Assembly (NCBI RefSeq): GCF_014736495.1
Contig: NZ_MDUX01000002.1
Location: 1 to 64,000 of the forward strand
Direction: 5' to 3'
DNA from: Candidatus Dactylopiibacterium carminicum
GTDB taxonomy: Bacteria > Pseudomonadota > Gammaproteobacteria > Burkholderiales > Rhodocyclaceae
DNA: 64,000 bases
Position numbers and translations under genes: made by a program. The notes under the pieces were generated by a model. The model did no database searches and had not been told where the DNA came from. It worked only from the letters and a program-made list of their open reading frames with translations. Positions 20,457 to 29,906 of this stretch are shown here, in pieces (position 1 is the first letter of the stretch; each line of letters starts with the position of its first letter).

Positions 20457-22625
20457 TCAGGTGCTGGTGACGGCGAAAGCGCCTTGCCAGCGGAAGGTTT
20501 CGCCCGCCAGCGTCACTTCGTGGTAGGTCTGCGCGTCGACACCGGTCAGGTTGCTGAGCATCACGGTGTGCCGCAGGCCGGCCACGTCATGCAGGCGCAC
20601 CACCGAGGCCGTGGCGTCGTGACCCAGCACCTCGATACGCTGCAGGCGCCCGCGCGCATCCACCGAGATCTCGTTGGCTTCGTCGAAGTGCCCGTGGGTT
20701 TCGAGAGCGGTGGCGAAGAGATGTGACGCGGCCCGTGTGCGCAGCACCAGCAAGGGCTCGTTGCGCAGGTTGAACTGCGGATCGTTGGCACCGATGCGCG
20801 CGAAGATCATTTCACCGGGCGCCGGCGTGGCGCACAGCGCGCTGTAGTAGCTGCCACCATCCAGCCAGCTCAGCAGCGCACTGCCGCCGGCCGGCAGCAG
20901 CGGGCTGCGGCCTACCTCCCACAGATGCTGGTAGCCGGCCTGACGACCCAGCGGTGCCAGCGTGGCGTGCGTGGTAAAGGGGAAATCGCTGCGGATGATC
21001 TGGCCCTGGTAATGCAGCGGATAGTCGTACTGATGCACCTGCTCGCTGACGAGGCGGTAGAGGTCCAGCAGCAACGGCTTTTCCAGCCCCGGCAGGTTCA
21101 GCAGCAGCACCGAGCGCTGCATGTCGACGCCGGGGTAGTAGGCATGCAGGCGGGCACTCATGCCCTGCCCGGCCGGATGCGTGCCGACGAAGAAGTGCTT
21201 CTCGCCCCAGCGCGCCGTAGCCGTGGCGGTGTCGCCGCCGTTCTGGCTGGCCTCGTCCACCACCACGGTGTTGTGGGCTATGGTCTGCTTGCAGTAGCTG
21301 TCGTTCTCGGGGATGTAGCGCCCGCCGAATTTCGGCTCGACGTTCACCCAGCGGCCGAAGCCGTAGTCGTGCAGCACTTCGCGGCCACGATTGAAGAAGG
21401 AAAGGTGCAGGCCGTCGAAATGGCCGTGGTCCAGCGCGTCGTGCAGGGTGTGGTCGCTGCCGTGCTGGCCGTACCACATCAACGCCATGTCCAGATCGCC
21501 CTCGGCATCCGCCTGACGCAGGATGCCGACGCCACCGCGCTGGCCGTCCGGCCCGTCGGAGAGCTGCACGCTGCCCCAGTTGAGCTGTGCCGGCGGTTGC
21601 GTGAGCGCCGCGTCCGACAGCGCCAGCCCGGCACCGCCGACCCACACGCGATCCTGCAGGCGTGCCATGGCGATCAGCTTGGTGTCCGCACCGTAACGCC
21701 AGAAGCACAGGCTGGTGGCGATCATCAGGCCCTCGTCGCGGATGCCCATGGTCTTGGAGGCGTCGTTGAGCGCCGGAAATGTGCCATCCGGGAATGCCAG
21801 GGACATCAACGCCTCGGTGGTGCGGCGGATCACCTGCTGCTTGAACTGGTAGATCGCCAACCCCGGCTGGCGCCGTTCGATGGCCTCGGCGAAGAGCAGC
21901 AGCGGCCGAATGGCGAAGCGGTGGTAGTACGGCCCTTCTATGTAGTAGCCATCGGGCGAGAAGAGCTGGGCGAGCTGCGCCAGGAAGCCGCCGCTGCTGC
22001 TGTCGCCGCGCAGGCCGTAGAGCGCGCGGTCGACGATGCTCTGGTCGCCGATGGCGTAGCCGCACATGCCGACCGAGGCCACCGACCACAGGCCGTGGTT
22101 GTGCACGATGTCGAAATCATGGGCGTAGGTTTCGCTGAACAGCGCCACCATGGGACGGAACAGGCGCTGCTCGACGAGCGCGCGCTGGGCGTCCGAGAGG
22201 CGATAGCGGATGCAGCTGTAGGCCTCGGCGGCGTAGAGCAGCCACATGTTCTCGTTGAGCGTCTGGTGGAACAGGCGGCCGGGCTTGTTGCTGTCGCGGC
22301 TGGTGTTGAGCGGGATGTCGAGGTAGGCCTCGGCATAGGCCAGCAGCATGTCGCGGGCGTAATCCAGGAAGCGCGGCTCACGCGTGATCAGGAACAGGCG
22401 CCCGGCCAGGTTCAGGTGGATGTAGTTCTGCTTGTGGCGGTTGTGTTCGTAGCCGCCGGCCTCGCCGTGGCCGGGGATCTCGATGGGCGCTGCCATATAG
22501 CGCTCCAGCACGGCGCGCTCGGCCTGCAGCGAGCGCCCCATCAGGCTGTCGCGCCCGAGTTCGTGGCGCAGCGCTTCGGCCTCGGCGAAGCTGATCAGCA
22601 GCGGTTGGTATTCGGGGGTTTCCAT
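20457..22625 (-). CDS. PL17 oligo-alginate lyase (second copy)
   Basis: A 722-residue exo-acting lyase that releases monomers from alginate oligomers. It has an N-terminal alpha-barrel and a C-terminal heparinase II/III-like beta domain. PL17 hallmarks are HNRHKQNY, VHNHGLWSVA (Asn-His pair), SPDGYYIEGPYYHRFA (catalytic Tyr), FPALNDASKTMG and KQTIAHNTVVVDE. No signal peptide, so it acts in the cytoplasm on imported oligomers. The ATG at 22625 follows the stop of the first PL17 gene by 4 bases, with GAGG 9 bases upstream. It is a diverged paralogue of that neighbour. Confidence 0.92.
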   Translation of the reverse strand: METPEYQPLLISFAEAEALRHELGRDSLMGRSLQAERAVLERYMAAPIEIPGHGEAGGYEHNRHKQNYIHLNLAGRLFLITREPRFLDYARDMLLAYAEAYLDIPLNTSRDSNKPGRLFHQTLNENMWLLYAAEAYSCIRYRLSDAQRALVEQRLFRPMVALFSETYAHDFDIVHNHGLWSVASVGMCGYAIGDQSIVDRALYGLRGDSSSGGFLAQLAQLFSPDGYYIEGPYYHRFAIRPLLLFAEAIERRQPGLAIYQFKQQVIRRTTEALMSLAFPDGTFPALNDASKTMGIRDEGLMIATSLCFWRYGADTKLIAMARLQDRVWVGGAGLALSDAALTQPPAQLNWGSVQLSDGPDGQRGGVGILRQADAEGDLDMALMWYGQHGSDHTLHDALDHGHFDGLHLSFFNRGREVLHDYGFGRWVNVEPKFGGRYIPENDSYCKQTIAHNTVVVDEASQNGGDTATATARWGEKHFFVGTHPAGQGMSARLHAYYPGVDMQRSVLLLNLPGLEKPLLLDLYRLVSEQVHQYDYPLHYQGQIIRSDFPFTTHATLAPLGRQAGYQHLWEVGRSPLLPAGGSALLSWLDGGSYYSALCATPAPGEMIFARIGANDPQFNLRNEPLLVLRTRAASHLFATALETHGHFDEANEISVDARGRLQRIEVLGHDATASVVRLHDVAGLRHTVMLSNLTGVDAQTYHEVTLAGETFRWQGAFAVTST

Positions 22626-22629
22626 CTTC

Positions 22630-24762
22630 TCAGCCTCGTCGGCAGGCAAGGTAGCCAGACCATGCATAGCGGGTGTCACCAATGAGCAGTTCGTGTTCGG
22701 TTTCGGGGCGGACGTCGGGCCGGTTGCTGAGCATCAGCGTCAGCACCTGGTCCGTCAGGAGGATCTGCAGCACGCTGCCGGTCTCGTCGTGGCCGAGCAC
22801 GCGCACCGCCTGCAGGCACGGGCGGGCGCCGTGGCAGCGCTCGCTTTCTTCGTCGAACAGGCCGTGCGTCTCGAACGCCGAGGCGAACAGGTGGGTAGCG
22901 GCCCGCGTGCGCAGCAGGAAGCCGCTTTCCCGCCGCAGGTTGGAATCGGGGTCGCCGGCGCCGCTGAGGGTGCACAGCAGCTCGGCCTCGCTGGCCGCAG
23001 CGGCCCAGGTATTGAAGCGCCTGCCCTGCAGCCAGGTCAGGCGCAGGCCGTCGCCGAGCGACGCGCGCGCCGTGGCGAACAGGTGCTGGTAGCCATCCGT
23101 CTCGCCCAGCGCCTGCCATTGCCGCGTTTCGGCCACCAAGGGCGGCGTGCTGGCGGTGATCTGGCCGCTGTATTGCAGCGCGTAGTCGTACTGGTGCTGG
23201 CTATCGCTCACCAGCCGGTAGAGATCTACCAGTAGCGGATGCGCCAGTTCAGGCAGTGTCAGCAGCAGCACGCTGCGCTGCATGTGCACGCCGGGATGGT
23301 GCTCATCGGCCCGCGCACTCATGGCCTGCACGTCGCCCTCGCCGACGAAGAAATGGCGCCGGCCGTGTACCGCGTCGGCGCGCGCCACGTCGAAGCCGTT
23401 CTGGCAGGCGCCGTCGACCACTACGCAGTTGTGCGCCACGGTCTGGCGCGCGTAACGCTTGTTCTCGGGTAGATAGCGGCCGCCGAACTTGCTCTCGACG
23501 TTGAGCCAGCGCGCGAAGCCGTATTCGCGCAGCACTTCGTCTCCAGCGCTGTACCAGGTGATGCCCAGGGTGTCGAAATGGCCGTGCCCCATGCCGTGCT
23601 GGCCGTAGTTCATGAGTACCTGGCTGATCTCGCCCGCCGCATTGGCGGATCGCAGGAAGCCCTGTGCGCCGCGCGTGCCGTCCGGCCCTTCGCGCAGCTC
23701 GGTGCTGGGCCAGTGCCCGGCGCCCTCAGGAGCCGTATCGGCCAGCGCCAGCGCAGCCGGATGCACCCAGACTTGCCCCTGCTGCTGCGCCGTCGCCAGC
23801 AAGGTGGCATCACAGCCGTAACGTGCCGCATGGATCGCCACGGCGATCAGCACGCCTTCGTCGCGGATGCTCATGCTGCGCGAAGCGTCGTTGAGCGCCG
23901 GGAAGCGGCCGTCGGGATAAGCCGTGGCGAGCAGCGCGCGGATCGTGGTGCGGATCACGCGATCCTTGAACTGGTAGATCTCCAGTTCGGGCCGGTGCAG
24001 TTGCAGGGCTTCGGCGAACAGGCACAGCGGGCGGATCGCGAAGCGATGGTAGTACGGCCCTTCGATGTAGTAGCCGTCGGGCGAGAAGAGCTGGCTGATT
24101 TGCGCCAGGAAGCCACCTGTGCGGCGGTCACCCGCGAGGCCGTCGACGGCCATGTCGACGAAGCGCGGCTCGCCGATGGCGATGCCGCACAGGCCCACGG
24201 CAGCCACGGCCCACAGGCCATGGTTGTGGATGTGGTCGAAGTCATGCGCATAGCGCACGGTGAAGAGCTCCACCATCGGCCTCAACAGCCAACCTTCGAT
24301 GTGGGCACGCCGCGCCGCATCGAAGGTGTGGCGCACGCAGCCATAACCGAGCGAGGCATAGAGCAGCCACATCGTCTCGTTGAGCATCTGGTGGAACAGC
24401 CGCCCCGGCGGATTGGTGTTGCGCTGGGGATGGAAATCCATCGACAGGTAGACGTTGGCGTAGCGTGTCAGCGCCGTTTCGATCCAATCCGCATATCGCT
24501 GCTCGCCGCTGAGCAGATACAGGCTGCCGGCAGCCTCGATGAGCTGGTAGTTGAGCTGGTGACGGTTGTGGGCATCGCTGCCGGCCTCGCCCTGCCCGGG
24601 CACCTCGGGGGGAACTGCGAGCCAGGGCTCGAACCGTTGCCGCAAGGCCGCGAGGCTCTGGCCGACAGGCCCCGGCTCAATGACAGCGGCACGCAAGGCC
24701 TCCAGCTGTACCGCGGAGTACAGAGGAAACAGGGCGGGGGAAATGGAATCAGGCTGCTTCAT
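22630..24762 (-). CDS. PL17 oligo-alginate lyase (first copy)
   Basis: A 710-residue cytoplasmic exo-lyase, homologous to its downstream neighbour along the whole length. The same blocks occur: HNRHQLNY, IHNHGLWAVA near residue 183, SPDGYYIEGPYYHRFA near 239, FPALNDASRSMS, GHFDTLGITWY and RQTVAHNCVVVDG. GAGGA lies 6 bases before the ATG at 24762. Two tandem PL17 enzymes may split the work between mannuronate- and guluronate-rich oligomers; that is inference. The gene follows the importer genes in the same leftward transcript. Confidence 0.92.
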   Translation of the reverse strand: MKQPDSISPALFPLYSAVQLEALRAAVIEPGPVGQSLAALRQRFEPWLAVPPEVPGQGEAGSDAHNRHQLNYQLIEAAGSLYLLSGEQRYADWIETALTRYANVYLSMDFHPQRNTNPPGRLFHQMLNETMWLLYASLGYGCVRHTFDAARRAHIEGWLLRPMVELFTVRYAHDFDHIHNHGLWAVAAVGLCGIAIGEPRFVDMAVDGLAGDRRTGGFLAQISQLFSPDGYYIEGPYYHRFAIRPLCLFAEALQLHRPELEIYQFKDRVIRTTIRALLATAYPDGRFPALNDASRSMSIRDEGVLIAVAIHAARYGCDATLLATAQQQGQVWVHPAALALADTAPEGAGHWPSTELREGPDGTRGAQGFLRSANAAGEISQVLMNYGQHGMGHGHFDTLGITWYSAGDEVLREYGFARWLNVESKFGGRYLPENKRYARQTVAHNCVVVDGACQNGFDVARADAVHGRRHFFVGEGDVQAMSARADEHHPGVHMQRSVLLLTLPELAHPLLVDLYRLVSDSQHQYDYALQYSGQITASTPPLVAETRQWQALGETDGYQHLFATARASLGDGLRLTWLQGRRFNTWAAAASEAELLCTLSGAGDPDSNLRRESGFLLRTRAATHLFASAFETHGLFDEESERCHGARPCLQAVRVLGHDETGSVLQILLTDQVLTLMLSNRPDVRPETEHELLIGDTRYAWSGYLACRRG

Positions 24763-24869
24763 GTGAATCCTCTTGGACGGAACGGGCATGACGGACGGCC
24801 ACACGGGGCCCTGACGGGGCCACGCGGGTGGCCCGTCATGCAATTCCTGCGGTGATGCCTGTCAGGTAC

Positions 24870-26420
24870 TCAGCGCTTGCCGTACTGCCGGTCGTAGGCG
24901 GTCTGCATGGCGGAGAGCACTGCCTGGAAGCCGGATGCCTTCAGGCGCGCCTGGTATTCGTCCCAGGTCTTGTCGACGCTCTTGGTGCCGAGCACCCAGT
25001 TCTGCGCCATCTCGGACATGTAGGTCTGCAGATCCGGCCAGTACTGGTCATAGATCGCGCGCTCTTCCTTCTTCATGTTCACGCCGTAGAACATCGGCAC
25101 GAACCAGTTGCCCTTGGTGTACATGTCGATGCCTTCCAGCGCGGCCGGGTTGGTCCACTGGCGCTCGTACTCGTAATCCATCCAGTAGCCGATGGGCAGC
25201 AGCGCGCCGATCTCCCAGAGCTGGTTGTTGACCGGCTTGGCGTTCTTCAGCACCGATTCCTTGAACTGCGGCTTGCCGTCCTTCATGTCGTAGGTGAGGC
25301 CTTCGACGCCGAAGTTCTGCAGGTTGCGGCCAGCACGCGAGAAGAAGAAGTCGAACAGCTTGATGGTCTCGACCGGATTCTTGTTGGTGATGGTCATCGC
25401 CCAGCCATCCGGGCGCATGTCGGCACGCGAATTCTCCAGCCAGCGGCGGCCGTTGATGTCGGCCGGCGGCGCGATGGAAACCAGCTTGAAGCCCGGCACG
25501 GTCTTCGATATCGAATCGTTGAAGCCGGCGGTGCTGGCGAACCAGTCGAAGGTCATGCCGCCCTGGTTGGCACTGAAGAGCTGTTCGCGTGCGCGATTCT
25601 TGCGCGTGTAGATCTCGGCATCGATCAGGCCTTCCGCGTACCACTTGGCGAGGTTGCGGATCGCATCCTTGAAACAGGGCTCGGCGAAGGGATGACGGAT
25701 CTTGCCGTTGTCATCGACGTAGAAATCCATCGAGGCATCCGAGCCGGTGGCGCGACAGCCGTAGAAGTTCACCAGGTTGTAGAGACGCTCAGGCTCCTTG
25801 TCGAAGAAGGGAACCTCATTCTTCTTGCCGTTGCCGTTGGGGTCCTTCTCGCGGAAGGCCTTGAGCACGGTGTAGAGCTCGTTGATGGTCTGCGGCTCCT
25901 TGAGGCCCAGCTTGTCCAGCCAGTCCTTGCGGATCCACCAGCCGCGCGAGACCTTGCCGTCCGGCACGTAGGGGATGAAGTAGATGTTGCCGTCCGGCGC
26001 GGTGATCGCGCGTTTCACCTGGGGATGGCTGTCGAAGAAGGCCTTGAGGTTGGGGGCATGCTGATCGATCAGCTTGTTGAGCGGCTGGAAGGCGCCTTCC
26101 ATGCCGTAACGGATGAAATTGTCCTTGAGGCTGTCGCCGCCCACGATGTCCGGCAGCTTGCCGGTGGCCATCATCAGGTTGAACTGTTCCTGGCTGTTGG
26201 TGGCCGTCTTGCTGGCGGTGCCCACCAGTTGCAGGTTGGTGAGGCGGAAGAGTTCCTTACTCATCGGCAGGTTTTCGTCCCACACGTATTTGTCGCGCGC
26301 ATGCAGGTGGATCTTCAGCGTCAGCGGCTTGTCGGTGATCCAGGTCGGCTCCTTCGCCTGGGCGGGTACAGTTCCCGCCAGCAGCGTCGCGAGCATCAGC
26401 GGCACTATCGTCTTTTTCAT
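24870..26420 (-). CDS. algQ: Alginate-binding periplasmic protein
   Basis: A 516-residue binding protein with signal peptide (cleavage near AQA-KEP). It closely tracks AlgQ1/AlgQ2 of Sphingomonas sp. A1 in length and sequence, for example TDKPLTLKIH, TNSQEQFNLMMA, LPDIVGG, RYGMEGAF, ITAPDGNIYF, YDRQYG at the end. The EF-hand-like calcium loop of AlgQ2 is largely kept (DPNGNGKKNE, where AlgQ2 has an Asp at the ninth place). It delivers alginate or large oligomers to the AlgM1M2 channel. AGGAG precedes the start. Sequence recalled from memory, so the degree of identity is not quantified. Confidence 0.9.
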   Translation of the reverse strand: MKKTIVPLMLATLLAGTVPAQAKEPTWITDKPLTLKIHLHARDKYVWDENLPMSKELFRLTNLQLVGTASKTATNSQEQFNLMMATGKLPDIVGGDSLKDNFIRYGMEGAFQPLNKLIDQHAPNLKAFFDSHPQVKRAITAPDGNIYFIPYVPDGKVSRGWWIRKDWLDKLGLKEPQTINELYTVLKAFREKDPNGNGKKNEVPFFDKEPERLYNLVNFYGCRATGSDASMDFYVDDNGKIRHPFAEPCFKDAIRNLAKWYAEGLIDAEIYTRKNRAREQLFSANQGGMTFDWFASTAGFNDSISKTVPGFKLVSIAPPADINGRRWLENSRADMRPDGWAMTITNKNPVETIKLFDFFFSRAGRNLQNFGVEGLTYDMKDGKPQFKESVLKNAKPVNNQLWEIGALLPIGYWMDYEYERQWTNPAALEGIDMYTKGNWFVPMFYGVNMKKEERAIYDQYWPDLQTYMSEMAQNWVLGTKSVDKTWDEYQARLKASGFQAVLSAMQTAYDRQYGKR

Positions 26421-26565
26421 GACTACGTCTCCTCATGGTTGTCGCGTCACGCCGAGATGGCCGCGCGATCTCTGGTGCTTCAGTGCCAGTGCGGCGCACC
26501 GGCCATCGGACAGCTTTCTGCCTGCGCACGGCCCGGACACGGAGCCCCGGCCAGCGGCATCTTCC

Positions 26566-27447
26566 TCACTCCTTGACTCCGCCCAGCATCACGCCCTTGG
26601 TGAAGTACTTCTGCACCACCGGATAGATCAGCAGCACGGGGATGATGGACATCACGATGATGGCGCCGACGATGGTCTCCACCGAGTAGCTGTGCGCCAG
26701 TGCGGCGGCCGAGAATTCTTCGGAGAGATTGACCTCGACGATCATCTTCTTGAGGTACACCTGCAGCGGGATCTTGTCCTCGGAGCGCAGCAGCACCATC
26801 GACCAGAAGTAGCCGTTCCAGCGGGCAATCACGCACAGCAGCGTGACCGTGGCGATGGCCGGCTTGGAGAGCGGGATGTACACCTTCCACAGGATCTGCA
26901 GATCGTTGGCACCATCCATGCGCGCGGCCTCTTCGAACGACTGCGAAATCGATTCGAAGTAATTGCGCATCAGGATGATGTTGAAGGCATTGCAGGCGAA
27001 GGCGATGATGATGCCCCAGCGCGAATCCATCATGCCCAGATTGCTGATGTTCAGATAGAACGGAATCATCCCGGCGTGGAACCACATCGTGAAGGCGATA
27101 AAGAAACCGATGATGCGGCGCCCGCGCAGGCGGTGCTTGGAAAGCGCGTAGGCGCTCGGAATGATGAAGAAGAGACTGGCAATGGTGCCGAACACCGTAT
27201 AGAAGAAGGTGTTGGCATAGGACGTCCAGAACAGCTTGTCTTGAAACACCCGCGCATAGGCCGAGAAGTCGATGTCCACCGGCAGCAGGAAGACCTTGCC
27301 GGCCGTGACCGCTGCACCGGTACTCATCGACACCGAGGCCACGTAGATGACAGGGTAGATCGCCATGATGGCGCACAGCGCCAGCAGGATCGCGTTGACG
27401 CGGCCGAAGATCCGGTCGCCCCGCGAGTAGAACGGTGTTGCAAGCAT
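26566..27447 (-). CDS. algM2: Alginate ABC importer permease 2
   Basis: A 293-residue inner-membrane permease of the sugar-transporter LplC/AlgM2 group, exactly the length of AlgM2 from Sphingomonas sp. A1. About six hydrophobic segments are visible. The ATPase-contact loop reads FEEAARMDGANDLQILWKVYIPLSKP. It pairs with AlgM1 to form the channel. A 145-base gap without an obvious gene separates it from algQ, and a strong hairpin lies just upstream. Confidence 0.9.
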   Translation of the reverse strand: MLATPFYSRGDRIFGRVNAILLALCAIMAIYPVIYVASVSMSTGAAVTAGKVFLLPVDIDFSAYARVFQDKLFWTSYANTFFYTVFGTIASLFFIIPSAYALSKHRLRGRRIIGFFIAFTMWFHAGMIPFYLNISNLGMMDSRWGIIIAFACNAFNIILMRNYFESISQSFEEAARMDGANDLQILWKVYIPLSKPAIATVTLLCVIARWNGYFWSMVLLRSEDKIPLQVYLKKMIVEVNLSEEFSAAALAHSYSVETIVGAIIVMSIIPVLLIYPVVQKYFTKGVMLGGVKE

Positions 27448-27471
27448 TTAGCCCACTCCTATTGCATGTCT

Positions 27472-27497
27472 GGCGCACGCCACGCCGGGCGTGCGCC
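27472..27497 (-). other. Intercistronic hairpin
   Basis: A perfect 10-bp inverted repeat (GGCGCACGCC with its complement) and a 6-base loop, in the 60-base gap between algM1 and algM2. Without a T run it is more likely an mRNA-stability element or an attenuator than a full terminator. It could set different levels of the importer parts. Confidence 0.45.
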
Positions 27498-27507
27498 GTG
27501 CCTGGAT

Positions 27508-28470
27508 TCAGAACACGCCGGTTCGCGTGATGCGACGGCTCAACCGGTTTGCGACCAACACCAGCACCAGGGCCACCACGGCGTTGAACACGCCGGCGGC
27601 GGTCGCCAGGTCGTAACGCGCGCCCTGCAGGCCCTGGCGGTAGATGTAGGTACTGATGACGTCGGCGGTCTCGAAGGTGGAGGGCTGATACAGCAGGATG
27701 ATGTATTCGAAGCCCACCTCCAGCACCCGCCCGAGGCGGATCACCAGCAGCACCGCGATGGTCGGCACGATGCAGGGCAGCGTGATGCGCGTCATCATCT
27801 GCCAGCGCGAAGCGCCGTCGACCTGCGCGGATTCGTACAGCGCGGGGTTGATGCTCATGATCGCGGCGAGGAAGACGATGGAATCGAATCCCGCCTCCTT
27901 CCAGATGTTGGAGCCGATGAAGATGCTGCGGAACCATTCCGGCCGCGTCAGGAAGTAGATACGGTCCAGCCCGAGGAACTCCAGCGCGTTGTTGACCACG
28001 CCCGTGGTCGGTGACAGGAAAGCCACCACGATGCCGGCGACGATCACCACCGAGATGAAGTGCGGCAGGTAAACGATGGTCTGCACGGCCTTGCGATAGC
28101 GCTGTGACTGCACCTCGTTGATCATCAGCGCCAGCAGGATGGGTACCGGGAAGGCCAGCACGATGGAATAGGCGCTGATGATCAGCGTGTTGCCGACCGC
28201 CCGCAGGAACTGTTCGCTCTGGAACAGCGTGACGAAGTGTGCGAAGCCGACCCACGGGCTGCCATCGATGCCTTTCCAGGCGCTGTACTGCTTGAATGCC
28301 AGTTGCAGGCCGTCCAGCGGCATGTAGAGGAAGACCAGGAACCAGATCAGTGTGGGTGCGAGCATGGCGTAGAGCAGCCAGTCACGCCTCAGATCCTTCA
28401 GCGCGGCCTGCCAACCCTGGCGCAGGCGCGTGCCCAGGGGCTCGCGTACGGAAGTTTGGATGTCTGCCAT
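27508..28470 (-). CDS. algM1: Alginate ABC importer permease 1
   Basis: A 320-residue inner-membrane permease of the LplB/AlgM1 group (AlgM1 of Sphingomonas sp. A1 is of similar length). About six hydrophobic segments follow a polar start (MADIQTSVREPLG). The EAA loop is ESAQVDGASRWQMMTRITLP. AAGGG precedes the ATG at 28470; the frame runs further upstream into algS without a better start. It lies 10 bases from algS. Confidence 0.9.
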   Translation of the reverse strand: MADIQTSVREPLGTRLRQGWQAALKDLRRDWLLYAMLAPTLIWFLVFLYMPLDGLQLAFKQYSAWKGIDGSPWVGFAHFVTLFQSEQFLRAVGNTLIISAYSIVLAFPVPILLALMINEVQSQRYRKAVQTIVYLPHFISVVIVAGIVVAFLSPTTGVVNNALEFLGLDRIYFLTRPEWFRSIFIGSNIWKEAGFDSIVFLAAIMSINPALYESAQVDGASRWQMMTRITLPCIVPTIAVLLVIRLGRVLEVGFEYIILLYQPSTFETADVISTYIYRQGLQGARYDLATAAGVFNAVVALVLVLVANRLSRRITRTGVF

Positions 28471-28480
28471 GGTCTGCCCT

Positions 28481-29572
28481 TCAGTAGATGGAGACCGAAC
28501 TCTGGGCATCGAACAAGTGCACGCGCTCCAGATCCACGAACAGCGTGACCACTGTGCCGACCTCGACGGTACGACGCCCTTCCACACGCACGATCAGGTT
28601 GTGCTCACCGATCTGCACATGCAGGATCGCCTCGGACCCCAGTGGCTCGACGATCTCCACGGTGCCGGTGATCTGTGCCCCCTGCGCGAACTTGGGCGTG
28701 AGGCTCACATCCTCTGGGCGGATGCCGAAAGTCACTTCCTGCCCGGCCGCGACGCTGGAGCTGCCGCGCGGTTGGATCCCGATCGCACAGGAATCCGCCA
28801 GACGTACGCCCAGCCCGCTCCCCTGCGCCTCCAGCCGGGCCGGCAACAGGTTCATCGGCGGCGAGCCGATGAAGCCAGCGACGAAAGTATTGACCGGATG
28901 GTTGAACAGCTCCATCGGTGCGCCGATCTGCTCGATGTAGCCATCGCGCATCACCACGATGCGATCCGCCAGCGTCATGGCTTCCACCTGATCGTGAGTC
29001 ACATAGATCACGGTGGTGCCCGGGCGTGCATGCAGACGCTTGATCTCGGCACGCATCTGGGTGCGCAGCTTGGCATCGAGGTTGGAGAGCGGCTCGTCGA
29101 ACAGGAAGACCTTGGGATTACGCACGATGGCACGCCCCATCGCCACGCGCTGGCGCTGGCCGCCGGAGAGGTCGGAAGGCTTGCGCTCGAGCAGGGAATC
29201 CAGCCCCAGGATGTCCGCCGCGGTTTTCACCTTGCTGGCAATCTCATCCTTCTTTGCACCGTTGAGGCGCAAGCCAAAGGAAATGTTGTCGCGCACGGAG
29301 AGGTGCGGATACAGGGCATAGTTCTGGAACACCATGGCCACATCGCGATCCTTGGGCGCCAGATCGTTGATGACACGGCCATCGATCCGGATCTCGCCGC
29401 CCGAGATTTCCTCCAGCCCGGCCACCATGCGCAGCGTGGTGGACTTGCCACAACCGGACGGCCCCACCAGCACCATGAACTCTCCGGGCTGGATGTCGAT
29501 GCTGACGCCATGAACCACCGTCGTGCGGTCATAGCGCTTCACGACATTGCGAATATTCACTCCTGCTGCCAC
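28481..29572 (-). CDS. algS: Alginate ABC importer ATPase
   Basis: A 363-residue ATPase, the same length as AlgS. Walker A (GPSGCGKST), the signature LSGGQRQRVAMGRAIV, Walker B (VFLFDEPLSNLD), the switch histidine (YVTHDQ) and a C-terminal regulatory TOBE-type domain of the MalK/UgpC kind are all present. It is the first gene of the leftward alginate operon, so its promoter lies in 29573-29906. Confidence 0.92.
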   Translation of the reverse strand: MAAGVNIRNVVKRYDRTTVVHGVSIDIQPGEFMVLVGPSGCGKSTTLRMVAGLEEISGGEIRIDGRVINDLAPKDRDVAMVFQNYALYPHLSVRDNISFGLRLNGAKKDEIASKVKTAADILGLDSLLERKPSDLSGGQRQRVAMGRAIVRNPKVFLFDEPLSNLDAKLRTQMRAEIKRLHARPGTTVIYVTHDQVEAMTLADRIVVMRDGYIEQIGAPMELFNHPVNTFVAGFIGSPPMNLLPARLEAQGSGLGVRLADSCAIGIQPRGSSSVAAGQEVTFGIRPEDVSLTPKFAQGAQITGTVEIVEPLGSEAILHVQIGEHNLIVRVEGRRTVEVGTVVTLFVDLERVHLFDAQSSVSIY

Positions 29573-29906
29573 ACGCTCCTCCTATGTCTCATGAGTGAGG
29601 GCCAATCCGCTCCGCAGGCAGTACCCCCTGCACAAATGCTCCGGCCCTTCTTGTAAACAATGCGTATCTGCCTTGCTCTACTGGATATGGATATGCGGCA
29701 TGCACAACCCGTTTCCAAAAATTCCGCATGAGGAAATTTTTCCAAAACCGGAAAGTGGAAACAAGATGCGGTAAACCAGAATATTCGGAAACTTTACGGA
29801 AATAAAGAATTTGCTGGAAATTTCTTTACGCCTTATATAATGCGCAGAGATGGCAGGCGCAGGGCTCGCCCCCGGCGACAGGGACAGGAATACAGGAGAA
29901 ATACAG
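29573..29906. promoter_or_regulatory. Divergent control region of the alginate locus
   Basis: An A+T-rich gap between algS (leftward) and the LacI-type gene (rightward). A consensus -10, TATAAT, lies at 29836-29841 with TTGCTG at 29811 (19-base spacing), a plausible promoter for the regulator and algL. Several GGAAA/TTTCC half-sites cluster at 29730-29825, including GGAAATTTTTCC and TTTCCAAAACCGGAAA, which look like LacI-family operators. Which half-sites are used cannot be told by eye. Confidence 0.55.

Noticed and set aside
20925..22685. Long plus-strand open frame of 586 codons
   Set aside because: It is the antisense of the PL17 gene, with His/Gln/Val-rich composition and no family match. 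High GC makes such shadow frames common here.
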